Below the pieces are notes generated by a model that was not told the DNA's origin, did not search any database, and was given only the letters and a program-made list of their open reading frames with translations. From Mucilaginibacter glaciei (lineage in GTDB: Bacteria; Bacteroidota; Bacteroidia; Sphingobacteriales; Sphingobacteriaceae), in NCBI RefSeq assembly GCF_014773245.1, contig NZ_JACWMX010000004.1, forward strand, positions 62,001 to 126,000: 64,000 bases of DNA, read 5' to 3'. The translations under genes were made by a program, and so were the position numbers. This document shows, piece after piece, positions 18,785 through 26,657 of the stretch. The stretch's first letter is position 1; each line of letters begins with the position of its first letter.

Positions 18785-19393
18785 TTATGCTTCTCCAATT
18801 AATTTTTGAGCTTGCTTAGGAAATTTCGCTATTATCCATCTTAGAACATCAAGTTGATCGGTAGTAGGAGCCCGCCTGATTTGTGCAAGAAGTTTTATTG
18901 CTTGTGGACGATTCAATGTTAAATTGGATGCCCCTTCATTACATACAGAACATATCGCTCGTAAATTTGAAGCGTCATCTGTTCCGCCCATTGATTTATC
19001 TATAACATGCCCTAAATGAAGTCTCGTTTTTCGATTTGCATCGTATGGGTGTGGTTCTCCTGCAGCGGCACCACACATCTGACAAGTAAATCCATTTCGA
19101 TCTAAAACAAAAGCTCTTGTTTCTTTAGAAATGTCTCTATCAAAAGCTGGAAGGGGTTTTAAATCAACCAACAGATACTCACCAGGTTTCAATTCGCTTC
19201 TATCGTTATGGGTTACGATATTCATACCTTCTTCGTTTCTTAATTCGCGTACTCTTCTACCCCATTCTGTTTTGCCAGCTATTTTACTTAAAATATCTTT
19301 ATTAAGTATCACACCAACATTTTCTAAAAAAAATTCACGCAGCTTCGCCTTTGAACCTTTTTGTTTGAGTTTTATTTCTTTCATACAATTCAA
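18785..19393 (-). CDS. HNH endonuclease, probable type II restriction enzyme
   Basis: The 202-residue protein has an N-terminal winged-helix-like part (about 15-85, REFFLENVGVILNKDILSKI then RRVRELRNEEGMNI) and a C-terminal HNH nuclease. Structural-zinc cysteine pairs are Cys104/Cys107 and Cys148/Cys151, the catalytic His is in LHLGHV (126-129) and Asn143 completes the motif. It overlaps the cytosine methyltransferase gene by 59 bases in another frame, with the methyltransferase first, so translation is probably coupled and the pair is very likely a type II restriction-modification system. A start three codons later (19384) is also possible. Recognition sequence unknown. Confidence 0.85.
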   Translation of the reverse strand: MNCMKEIKLKQKGSKAKLREFFLENVGVILNKDILSKIAGKTEWGRRVRELRNEEGMNIVTHNDRSELKPGEYLLVDLKPLPAFDRDISKETRAFVLDRNGFTCQMCGAAAGEPHPYDANRKTRLHLGHVIDKSMGGTDDASNLRAICSVCNEGASNLTLNRPQAIKLLAQIRRAPTTDQLDVLRWIIAKFPKQAQKLIGEA

Positions 19394-20318
19394 AAGCTGT
19401 AAATATAGATTGCCCTATAGCTCTAGCAACAGGAGGTGGGAAGGCATTACCGACTTGCCGATATGCAGGTGTTTTTTTACCTGCAAACTTCCAATTCTCA
19501 GGAAATCCTTGAACAAGGGCCGTCATTTGCAATGTTAACTTTGGCATCAAATTAAATCCAGGCAACGGAGGGGCATCTGCCAGACCTTTACCATTTATAC
19601 CTATTTCTGCCCAAGCCTGTTTCGCTCTTGTTGGCCCTAAGTCAGCTCCACCATGTTTCTTAGAACCGCCTACTAATGTGGGAGCGATCCCTTTTGCATT
19701 ATTTGCCCAGTTAGCAGCATCCCAACCTAAAGAACTAATCTCGTCAAATAAAAGTTCTCCAATTGAACGTCGGCTTGAGTAATCCTTTTCGGGCCACGAA
19801 AAGAATTCGAAATATTCCTCTCTCATAGCAATAAGAATTGCCCTTGGTCTTAGTTGGGAAACACCATAATCAGAAGAATTAATGAGCTTCCAACTACAAT
19901 TATAACCTAAAGAAATAAGTTCTTGAATAATATGCTTACGGTAATCTTCAAACTTTTTAGAAAGAATACCTTTAACATTTTCAAGCATAACTGCTTTAGG
20001 TCGACACTCTTTAATTAATCGAATAGCCTCTGGGAAAAGGTCGCGTTCATCGTCCTTTCCCAATTGCTTTCCTGCAACAGAAAAAGGTGGGCAAGGAACC
20101 CCACCCGCAAATAAATCAACATCGTTAAATTTAGTAGCCGAAAAAGCTCTAACATCTCTTTCAATTACATTCCAGTTTGGTCTATTGTAGCGAAGTGTTT
20201 GACAAGCCAAATGTTCAAATTCGACTAAAGCAACATGTTCGAAACCCGCTTGTTCAAGACCCAAGGCTTGGCCTCCAGCACCGGCACAAATTTCGATAGA
20301 TGTATATTTATTGACCAT
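19335..20318 (-). CDS. DNA (cytosine-5-)-methyltransferase
   Basis: The 327-residue protein contains the ordered m5C methyltransferase motifs: motif I EICAGAGGQALGLEQAGF (9-26), motif IV GGVPCPPFS with catalytic Cys76, motif VI MLENV (Glu113), motif VIII QLRPR (155-159), and motif X VGNAFPPPVARAIG near 290. The target-recognition region lies between about 165 and 275. It methylates cytosine C5 and protects DNA from the partner HNH nuclease. There is no N-terminal helix-turn-helix extension and no separate controller gene. The pair sits alone downstream of apaG and looks more A/T-rich by eye than its neighbours, suggesting horizontal gain. Confidence 0.95.
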   Translation of the reverse strand: MVNKYTSIEICAGAGGQALGLEQAGFEHVALVEFEHLACQTLRYNRPNWNVIERDVRAFSATKFNDVDLFAGGVPCPPFSVAGKQLGKDDERDLFPEAIRLIKECRPKAVMLENVKGILSKKFEDYRKHIIQELISLGYNCSWKLINSSDYGVSQLRPRAILIAMREEYFEFFSWPEKDYSSRRSIGELLFDEISSLGWDAANWANNAKGIAPTLVGGSKKHGGADLGPTRAKQAWAEIGINGKGLADAPPLPGFNLMPKLTLQMTALVQGFPENWKFAGKKTPAYRQVGNAFPPPVARAIGQSIFTAFELYERNKTQTKRFKGEAA

Positions 20319-20345
20319 TTACAATGACTTAGCTAACATTTTTAG

Positions 20346-20366
20346 CATGTAAATATACCATGTAAA
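20346..20366. repeat. Direct repeat CATGTAAA x2 over the restriction-modification promoter
   Basis: CATGTAAA occurs at 20346-20353 and 20359-20366, 13 bases apart. The first copy overlaps the -7 box and the second lies in the spacer of the predicted methyltransferase promoter. The placement suits an operator, but no regulator is known. Confidence 0.5.
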
Positions 20367-20380
20367 ATGCACACTACAAA
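20350..20380 (-). promoter_or_regulatory. Promoter of the restriction-modification pair
   Basis: On the minus strand TTTG (20377-20380) and TATATTTA (20350-20357) are separated by 19 bases. The -7 box has one mismatch from TAnnTTTG. The start would be near 20345, about 27 bases before the methyltransferase ATG. Confidence 0.5.
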
Positions 20381-20391
20381 AATGTTATTAT

Positions 20392-20778
20392 TTAATTGTA
20401 CCTATAAGGAGCTACCAGATAAAACTCGGGTATTTGCACATTAAAAATCGAATTATCCAGCAGGCGCTCCATTTGGTATTCGCCCTTCATGCTGCCCATA
20501 TCTGTTTTTAGATTACAACCCGATACATACTCATGGGCATTGCCCGGTTCAATAATAGGTTGCTGGCCAACTACACCTTCTCCTTCCACCTCTCGTTTTG
20601 CCCCGTTAGAATCAAAAATATACCAGTGTCGGCTTACCAACCGTACAGCATAGTTGCTCATGTTCTCGATGTTTACCCTGTAAGCAAACATAAAGTGATC
20701 ATTAGCGGGGTTAGAATACTCGGGCTGATAAAGCGTTTCAACTGAAACCTTAACACCTTCAGTTATAGTAGTTGCCAT
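20392..20778 (-). CDS. apaG: ApaG-family protein
   Basis: The 128-residue protein is the length of ApaG and has its fibronectin-III-like fold signature: FMFAYRVNIENMS, RHWYIFDSNG, GVVGQQPIIEPG, YVSGCNL and GSMKGEYQM. ApaG is a small protein linked in E. coli to cobalt resistance and Ap4A metabolism; its molecular function is not settled. dus starts 43 bases upstream on the same strand, and the restriction island follows 73 bases downstream. Confidence 0.93.
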   Translation of the reverse strand: MATTITEGVKVSVETLYQPEYSNPANDHFMFAYRVNIENMSNYAVRLVSRHWYIFDSNGAKREVEGEGVVGQQPIIEPGNAHEYVSGCNLKTDMGSMKGEYQMERLLDNSIFNVQIPEFYLVAPYRYN

Positions 20779-20821
20779 TTTTATTGTGTCTTATTTCAAA
20801 TATATACGTAACAAATAAATA

Positions 20822-21814
20822 TTACGCCATTTCCAGTGTATATTTTTTGTCAACTTCGGCTAAAATGTCCATTATTTCTTCATAAGTGCCTGCTGTAACC
20901 AATTGCATCCGGTGTTCTTTAAAGTTTTCTACCCCTTTAAAATAGTTACTGTAGTGGCGGCGCATTTCAAAAATGCCGGTACGGGGGCCTTTCCACTCCA
21001 TTGATTTTTCGAGGTGGGTTTTACAAACTTCAATCCGTTCGGCAATAGTAGGTTTATCTAAATGTTCGCCGGTTTTAAAGAAATGCTTTACCTCGCGGAA
21101 GATCCATGGGTAACCAATCGCCGCACGGCCTATCATCATTCCATCCACCCCATACTCCATGCGCCAGTTAGCCGCTTTCTCGGGCGAATCGATATCACCG
21201 TTACCAAATATCGGGATCTGGATTCGCGGGTTTTTCTTGATCTCGCTGATCAGCGTCCAGTCGGCAACACCTTTATACATCTGCGCGCGCGTGCGGCCGT
21301 GTATAGTAAGGGCTTTAATACCCACGTCCTGCAGGCGCTCAGCTACTTCATAAACATTTTTAGTGTTATCGTCCCAGCCTAAGCGGGTTTTAACGGTTAC
21401 GGGCAAATGTGTGGCGTTAACAACAGCCCTGGTCATCGCTACCATACGGTCAATATCCTGCAACAGGCTTGCACCGGCACCGCGGCAGGCCACCTGTTTA
21501 ACGGGGCAGCCGTAATTAATATCCATCAGATCGGGCTTTGCTAATGTGGCAATCTCTGTCGCCATACGCATATGGTCTATATCACTGCCAAAGATCTGGA
21601 TGCCAATGGGGCGTTCATAATCAAATATGTCCAGCTTTTGGCGGCTTTTAGCCGCATCGCGTATCAGCCCTTCTGATGATATAAATTCGGTATACATCAT
21701 ATCGGCACCGTTCTGCTTACATACGTAACGGAACGGCGGGTCGCTAACATCCTCCATCGGTGCCAGCAACAGCGGGAACTCCCCTAAATCAATATTTCCT
21801 ATTTGTACAGACAT
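20822..21814 (-). CDS. dusB: tRNA dihydrouridine synthase (DusB-like)
   Basis: The 330-residue TIM-barrel flavoenzyme has the Dus signatures APMEDVSDPPFR near the start, DINYGCPVKQVACRGAGASL with the catalytic Cys, VKTRLGWDD, TIHGRTRAQMYKG and the FMN-binding GNGDIDSP and GVDGMMIGRAAIG. It reduces uridine to dihydrouridine in tRNA. It is upstream of apaG on the same strand and divergent from the CPBP protease gene. Confidence 0.94.
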   Translation of the reverse strand: MSVQIGNIDLGEFPLLLAPMEDVSDPPFRYVCKQNGADMMYTEFISSEGLIRDAAKSRQKLDIFDYERPIGIQIFGSDIDHMRMATEIATLAKPDLMDINYGCPVKQVACRGAGASLLQDIDRMVAMTRAVVNATHLPVTVKTRLGWDDNTKNVYEVAERLQDVGIKALTIHGRTRAQMYKGVADWTLISEIKKNPRIQIPIFGNGDIDSPEKAANWRMEYGVDGMMIGRAAIGYPWIFREVKHFFKTGEHLDKPTIAERIEVCKTHLEKSMEWKGPRTGIFEMRRHYSNYFKGVENFKEHRMQLVTAGTYEEIMDILAEVDKKYTLEMA

Positions 21815-21851
21815 GGGCTATATTCGTGCAAATTTACAAAATTTAAGCTAA

Positions 21852-22793
21852 ATGGTAAAAAAGCCTGTAAATCAAATGACTCCGGGGTTACAGTTTGTTG
21901 TTATTTTATTGTTTACTATACTGGTTGTGCTGATTTGCAACCTACTCGCCATTGGTTTAATAATGCTCTTTTATGGTTTTGACGAAGGCATTAATTTAAC
22001 TAAAGGACTTTTTAACGGGCCGAATATCGCGTCGGAATTATTCCTGCTACAGTTGCTGGGCGCCACTGCACCTTTATTTATAGCACCTGCATTTTTTGCG
22101 AACGTTATTGTAAAAGAGCCGCGCGCATACCTTAAGGCAACCTTTCGTTTTCAGTGGATGCTGATCGTTGTCGTGTTTTTTGTAATGCTCATCTCATCCC
22201 CCCTTATCGAGCTATCCGCTAACATTAACCAAAAAATGGTTTTGCCCGAGTTTTTAAAGGGCTTGGAAGAATGGATGAAGCGAAGCGAAGAGGCCGCCAA
22301 AAAACTAACTGCGATTATCTTGCGGATGGATAACATAGGCGATTGCATTAAAAATGTAATACTGATAGGCCTGCTCACCGCCATTGCCGAGGAGTTTCTA
22401 TTCCGGGGCGTGTTGCAAACCATTATGCAACGGTGGACGAAGAATACCCACGCTACGGTTTGGATAACTGCTGCCTTGTTCAGCGCCTTCCATATGGAGT
22501 TTTATGGTTTTTTACCAAGGATGTTCCTGGGGGCGCTTTTTGGCTATTTTGTAGCCTGGAGCGGCAGTATCTGGCCGGCCGTTTGGGGGCATTTTATAAA
22601 TAATGGCAGCATCGTTGTTGTCACCTACCTGTTTCAGCATAAAATAATAAAGATAGATCCGGACGACCAGCATGTATTTAATTACACGGGCTATGTATTT
22701 AGCTTTATAATTATTATAATTTTGCTGGCGGTTTATAAAAAAATAGCATCGGGACAACCAAGCCCTGAAATTAATGGAGAAGAACTGGGTTAA
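21852..22793 (+). CDS. CPBP-family intramembrane metalloprotease
   Basis: The 313-residue polytopic membrane protein has the CPBP (CAAX protease and bacteriocin-processing) motifs: AIAEEFLFRGVLQ with the EExxxR motif at about 178-186, FSAFHMEFYGFLPR with a metal-binding His, and a final helix with AVWGHFINN. About seven membrane helices are visible. Its substrate is unknown. The following DUF2007 gene overlaps its end by 20 bases and cdsA follows with a 4-base overlap, so the run behaves as one operon. Confidence 0.92.
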   Translation: MVKKPVNQMTPGLQFVVILLFTILVVLICNLLAIGLIMLFYGFDEGINLTKGLFNGPNIASELFLLQLLGATAPLFIAPAFFANVIVKEPRAYLKATFRFQWMLIVVVFFVMLISSPLIELSANINQKMVLPEFLKGLEEWMKRSEEAAKKLTAIILRMDNIGDCIKNVILIGLLTAIAEEFLFRGVLQTIMQRWTKNTHATVWITAALFSAFHMEFYGFLPRMFLGALFGYFVAWSGSIWPAVWGHFINNGSIVVVTYLFQHKIIKIDPDDQHVFNYTGYVFSFIIIIILLAVYKKIASGQPSPEINGEELG

Positions 22794-22986
22794 AATATTT
22801 ACTTCGACTAACTTTTATCAATCAGAGATTGTTAAACAGATGCTTACCGGTAACCACATTGATGCCGTTATGCTTAATAAGCAGGCATCATCGCACCAGG
22901 CTTTTGGCGATATAGAGGTTTACATCCACCAGGAAGATTTTAGCCAGGCTATCGAAATAATGATACTGAACCAAATAAATTTATGA
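22774..22986 (+). CDS. DUF2007-family small protein
   Basis: This 70-residue protein begins KNWVKIFTSTNFYQSEIVKQ and continues with DIEVYIHQEDFSQAIEIM, the pattern of the DUF2007 'putative signal transducing protein' family related to PII-like folds. It overlaps the protease gene upstream by 20 bases and its TGA overlaps the cdsA ATG (ATGA), so translation is likely coupled. Its function is not established. Confidence 0.85.
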   Translation: MEKNWVKIFTSTNFYQSEIVKQMLTGNHIDAVMLNKQASSHQAFGDIEVYIHQEDFSQAIEIMILNQINL

Positions 22987-23795
22987 AGACACGCGCCATA
23001 ACGGGCTTTTTTTTTATTATCGTAATGCTTGGCTCGGTACTGTTGGGGCACTATGTTTTCGGCGGATTTTACCTGTTGCTCTCCCTGTTTTGCCTGCATG
23101 AGTTTTATGGATTAAACATAAAAAGCGGCATAGAACCCAACCGGGCCGCAGGTTTTGTTAACGCGATATTTATCTATTTTATTTTCGCGCTAATTACGTT
23201 TCATTATAAGCCCGAATACCTGGAGATACTTTTTTTACTCACCCTTACTTTCAGCGCTGTTTTTATACAGGAATTGTTTAAGATAGCGGTAGCACCATTT
23301 ACCAACATTGCCTACACTTTCGCCGGGCTGATATTTGTGATTATCCCATTTACATTTTTTCATGCAATGGCCTTTATTAAAGGCGGGTTTAATTTCCATT
23401 TCCCGCTGGCTTTTTTACTGATGCTGTGGGCCAATGATACCGGTGCCTATTTGGTGGGCCGTGCTATTGGCCGTACTAAGTTGTTTGAGCGCCATTCGCC
23501 TAAAAAAACATGGGAGGGATTTATTGGTGGCGTAGCTATCAGCGCAGCGGTAGGTTTTGTTATTAGTATTTACTTCCCTGAGCTGCCCTGGAAACAATGG
23601 GTATCTATCGCAATACTGATTGGCTGCTTTGGCACCCTGGGCGATTTAGTAGAATCGATGTTCAAACGCAGCATCAATATCAAAGATTCGGGCGGCATTC
23701 TGCCCGGCCACGGCGGTTTGTTGGACAGGTTCGATGGCTTTTTGATGGCCGCGCCTATTGTTTATACGTATTTATACTTCGTTGTAAATGCTTAG
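22983..23795 (+). CDS. cdsA: Phosphatidate cytidylyltransferase
   Basis: The 270-residue membrane protein has about eight hydrophobic segments and the CdsA signature near the C-terminus: SMFKRSINIKDSGGILPGHG followed by GLLDRFDG, preceded by NDTGAYLVGRAIGRTKL and SPKKTWEG. It makes CDP-diacylglycerol from phosphatidate and CTP in the inner membrane. The gene downstream (psd) acts in the same phospholipid pathway, which supports the assignment. Confidence 0.96.
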   Translation: MKTRAITGFFFIIVMLGSVLLGHYVFGGFYLLLSLFCLHEFYGLNIKSGIEPNRAAGFVNAIFIYFIFALITFHYKPEYLEILFLLTLTFSAVFIQELFKIAVAPFTNIAYTFAGLIFVIIPFTFFHAMAFIKGGFNFHFPLAFLLMLWANDTGAYLVGRAIGRTKLFERHSPKKTWEGFIGGVAISAAVGFVISIYFPELPWKQWVSIAILIGCFGTLGDLVESMFKRSINIKDSGGILPGHGGLLDRFDGFLMAAPIVYTYLYFVVNA

Positions 23796-23822
23796 TTTTG
23801 TAATAAATTATAAATCAATAAT

Positions 23823-24695
23823 ATGACTATCCACAAAGAAGGATATACTTCCATTGCGATTACGGTGCTATTTATCTTTGTTTTAAATGCACTGGTACAG
23901 TTTTATTTCCCGGATGCCCATACCGTAAAATGGATTCTTTATATCTTATCGTTTTTACTGTTTGTGATCATCCTGCAGTTTTTTCGCAGCCCGATATTGC
24001 ATATCAACACTAACGAAACACAGGTTTTATGCCCTGCGGATGGTAAAGTTGTAGTAATTGAAGAAGCCGATGAACCGGAATTTTTAAAAGACAGGCGCAT
24101 CCAGTTATCGGTATTTATGTCGCCGGTAAACGTGCACGTAAACCGTAACCCTATAAGTGGCGTGGTAAAATATTTTAAATATCACCCGGGTAAATATTTG
24201 GTGGCATGGCACCCTAAATCATCTACAGAAAACGAGCGCACTACCGTTGTTACCGAAAATAGCGAAGGCACCATGGTGCTGTTCCGCCAGATTGCCGGTG
24301 CATTGGCCCGCCGTATTGTATGGTATGTTAAAGAGGGAGACGTGGTTGAGCAGGGCCAGCAATTTGGCTTTATTAAATTTGGATCGAGGGTTGACATATT
24401 TTTGCCTTTAGGCACCAAGATCAATGTTGAATTGAACCAGGTTGTTAAAGGTGGCCGCACCGTTTTAGCCGAACTGCCTACTGTAGGCACCTTTATCGAG
24501 GAGGAAGAGTTAGCCGAAAAATTAGAGCAGCAGGAAGAATTAGCCCGCCAGCCAAAAGATAATTATGTGGAACCTACATTGGTAATTGAGCATGATGGGG
24601 CTGTAGAAACACCTGAAACAAATAAGCCTGCAGCCGAAGTTACGCCTAAACCCGCAGTAAAAAAACCAGCGGCACCACGTAAGAAGAAGGAATAA
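23823..24695 (+). CDS. psd: Phosphatidylserine decarboxylase-family protein (short, archaeal-like type)
   Basis: The 290-residue protein has two N-terminal membrane helices (about 10-55), then VLCPADGKVVVIEE, SVFMSPVNVHVNRNP and KFGSRVDIFLP. The Gly-Ser in this last motif is the self-cleavage site that creates the pyruvoyl group in the short class of Psd proteins. It makes phosphatidylethanolamine from phosphatidylserine. The last 70 residues or so are a Glu/Lys/Pro/Ala-rich tail absent from the core family. It lies 27 bases after cdsA. A 7-bp tandem repeat begins directly after the stop codon. Confidence 0.93.
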   Translation: MTIHKEGYTSIAITVLFIFVLNALVQFYFPDAHTVKWILYILSFLLFVIILQFFRSPILHINTNETQVLCPADGKVVVIEEADEPEFLKDRRIQLSVFMSPVNVHVNRNPISGVVKYFKYHPGKYLVAWHPKSSTENERTTVVTENSEGTMVLFRQIAGALARRIVWYVKEGDVVEQGQQFGFIKFGSRVDIFLPLGTKINVELNQVVKGGRTVLAELPTVGTFIEEEELAEKLEQQEELARQPKDNYVEPTLVIEHDGAVETPETNKPAAEVTPKPAVKKPAAPRKKKE

Positions 24696-24696
24696 T

Positions 24697-24744
24697 TGAG
24701 TGGTGAGTGGTGAGTGGTGAGTGGTGAGTGGTGAGTGGTGAGTG
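24697..24744. repeat. Tandem 7-bp repeat TGAGTGG, 6 full copies plus a partial one
   Basis: The unit TGAGTGG repeats without change from 24697 and ends in a partial copy at 24744. It lies between the psd stop codon and its terminator. A 7-bp unit outside coding sequence can change copy number without affecting a reading frame. Confidence 0.9.
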
Positions 24745-24753
24745 TAAATATTT

Positions 24754-24780
24754 AAGCCAAGCGTTTTGTTTGGCTTTTCT
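24754..24780. terminator. Terminator between convergent psd and the GldN-domain gene
   Basis: AAGCCAA (24754-24760) pairs with TTGGCTT (24770-24776) around a 9-base loop, followed by T-rich sequence on the plus strand. Confidence 0.65.
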
Positions 24781-24787
24781 TTTACAT

Positions 24788-26011
24788 TTAGTTATTGTTT
24801 TTCCATAATTGGGCTTCCCATTCGGCGAGGGCTTTTTTCAATTTGTCAGATTCGCGAAGTTTATCCAGCCCCTGTGCAAAGTCTTGAATACGCTGGTCTT
24901 GCACATTGGACTCCTTGATGACATAACTGGTAAACAAGCGTTTGATAAATATATCGTCGTAGCTAAGGTTGGTGGCATCATTAAACCGGCCGGCAACTTC
25001 TTTATTGGCAAAAACACGCCGGGCATTAGGAAAATAGATCCAAAAGGCGGGCTGATATTCCAGGTTTAAATTAGCAGCTTTTGGTTTAACCATCGGCGCT
25101 ATCCCAATAATGCGTGGCTCAAATACCGAGCGTTGCTTATCATAAACCCAATCCTCTTTTATCCTGAACTTTATAATGCTATCAGGGTTAAACTCTCCAG
25201 CCTTGAGCACTGATCCGGTTTTGTTGCCATCTTTGTCAAACCGGTCTACCAACGTACTATCGGCCATTTTACGTTTAGCCTGCTCGGGTGTCAACCGCTT
25301 TACAAAGCCATCGCCATTAGGGTCATCTTTGCTTACGGCAGCGTCGTAGGCGGTTATTTCCCCTTTTTGTATGGCATCTGTCAACACATCAATAAACCGT
25401 TGCCTTGGCGATGCCATAAAGCGGTTGGCCTTATCGCGCACATCAAAATCACGCCACACGCGTTTGGCAAAGGTAACATCACCTTCGCGCAGATTGGCGT
25501 ATGGTGTACTATGCGAGTTTGCCAAATCAGTCTTTTTATAAGCCCCATCTAGCGGGCGCAATTGTACAGGTTTGGCAATAGCGAAAGTACCCGGCGCGCA
25601 ATCGCTTTTAGTATAAGTGGTTCCATTGTATGACGAGTCGCTTGTCCAGATGCCGCTGATGGCCAGCTGCGAGTTAAGCGAATCGATGATCAGCCTGCCC
25701 TTCATCCGTTTCATACAAAATATATACTGGTTATTGCAGTCGCAGTTAAGGGTTTTGTACTCGTTCAGCACCACATCTTTACCATTTACGCTCCCCTGTA
25801 ACAAAAAACTAACCGCATGATTATCTAATGTTCGGAAGTTCGATGAGCCGGTAATTTGGTTACCCGTTTGCTTAAGGTCCATCTCTATCCTAAAGTGGAT
25901 ACTTTTATCGGCCTGCGGCAACTCGCCCAGCCATTTACCCGTCAGGTTTAGCTTTTGGCCAAAACTGTTATTTACCGTTAATAAAGCGAGTAAAAAAAAC
26001 AGGTGTCTCAT
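24788..26011 (-). CDS. GldN-domain exported protein with an extra N-terminal beta domain
   Basis: Counting from the ATG at 26011 the protein has 407 residues and a signal peptide ending in NNSFGQ. Residues about 20-130 look like a small beta-barrel (LTGKWLGELPQADKSIHFRI, SGIWTSDSSYNGTTY). From about 150 to the end it follows GldN of the gliding/type IX secretion machinery: ANLREGDVTFAKRVWRDFDV, IKEDWVYDKQRSVFEPRIIG, ANKEVAGRFNDATNLSYDDI, SYVIKESNVQDQRIQDFAQG. GldN is normally encoded after gldK, gldL and gldM and lacks this N-terminal domain; none of those genes is nearby. A start at 26065 would lie across the rplS terminator, so 26011 is preferred. Confidence 0.82.
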   Translation of the reverse strand: MRHLFFLLALLTVNNSFGQKLNLTGKWLGELPQADKSIHFRIEMDLKQTGNQITGSSNFRTLDNHAVSFLLQGSVNGKDVVLNEYKTLNCDCNNQYIFCMKRMKGRLIIDSLNSQLAISGIWTSDSSYNGTTYTKSDCAPGTFAIAKPVQLRPLDGAYKKTDLANSHSTPYANLREGDVTFAKRVWRDFDVRDKANRFMASPRQRFIDVLTDAIQKGEITAYDAAVSKDDPNGDGFVKRLTPEQAKRKMADSTLVDRFDKDGNKTGSVLKAGEFNPDSIIKFRIKEDWVYDKQRSVFEPRIIGIAPMVKPKAANLNLEYQPAFWIYFPNARRVFANKEVAGRFNDATNLSYDDIFIKRLFTSYVIKESNVQDQRIQDFAQGLDKLRESDKLKKALAEWEAQLWKNNN

Positions 26012-26034
26012 TCGTAAACAGCTATAACGAAAAA

Positions 26035-26062
26035 AAGCCTCACTGCATTGCAGAGAGGCCTT
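26035..26062 (-). terminator. Terminator of rplS
   Basis: GCCTC-A-CTGCA (26037-26047) and TGCAG-A-GAGGC (26049-26059) form a GC-rich stem with one A-A mismatch, with an A-rich flank at 26029-26036 that reads as a T-run on the minus strand. It starts 21 bases after the rplS stop codon. Confidence 0.65.
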
Positions 26063-26082
26063 CAATATACAAAAAATGTAAA

Positions 26083-26430
26083 TTAAACTCTTTTTGATTT
26101 GATACGGGCTGCTTTACCGGTAAGAGCACGCAGATAAAATAATTTAGCGCGGCGTACTTTACCAACACTATTCACCTGTATTTTATCAATGTTTGGCGAA
26201 TTGTAAGGGAATATACGCTCAACACCAATACCATTTGATACTTTACGTACGGTAAAAGTTTCGCTGTTACCAACACTGTTACGTTGTAAAACAACGCCCT
26301 GGTAAAGCTGTATACGCTCTTTGTTACCTTCTCTGATTTTATAATACACGCTAACAGTGTCACCGGCTTTAAAAGACGGGAATTGATTCTTAACTACTGA
26401 TTGCTCTTCTACAAATTTTACTAAATCCAT
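26083..26430 (-). CDS. rplS: 50S ribosomal protein L19
   Basis: The 115-residue protein has standard length and sequence for L19: [71 protein letters not shown]. It sits at the 30S-50S interface. It is normally the last gene of rpsP-rimM-trmD-rplS, but here an opposite-strand gene (26658-27938) separates it from trmD, so it must have its own promoter. Confidence 0.97.
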   Translation of the reverse strand: MDLVKFVEEQSVVKNQFPSFKAGDTVSVYYKIREGNKERIQLYQGVVLQRNSVGNSETFTVRKVSNGIGVERIFPYNSPNIDKIQVNSVGKVRRAKLFYLRALTGKAARIKSKRV

Positions 26431-26657
26431 GATTTTTAGCTCTTAAAGCGATTTTTAACCCGTAAAAATCGGAGTGCAATTATAGGGATTATTTTTGAAA
26501 TAAAAAAGCGCATGTGAAAAATTTCCACATTTATTGTTTTGTCAACAATGCAATACCCTTAACTGGGGTTAATGGGTTGCTTTATACCTAATTATAACTA
26601 TTTTTAAATCGCATTGCGGGTAAATTCTAGTTATTCAAGCGCTGTGCAAAATATAAA

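Noticed and set aside
19131-19538. 135-codon plus-strand frame inside the restriction-modification genes
   Set aside because: It lies antisense to two genes with clear motifs (HNH and MTase) and has no recognisable domain.
24697-24744. Tandem repeats considered as a CRISPR array
   Set aside because: The unit is 7 bp with no spacers and no cas gene is in the window.
26012-26065. Longer start of the GldN-domain protein
   Set aside because: It overlaps the rplS terminator and hides the signal peptide that begins at 26011.
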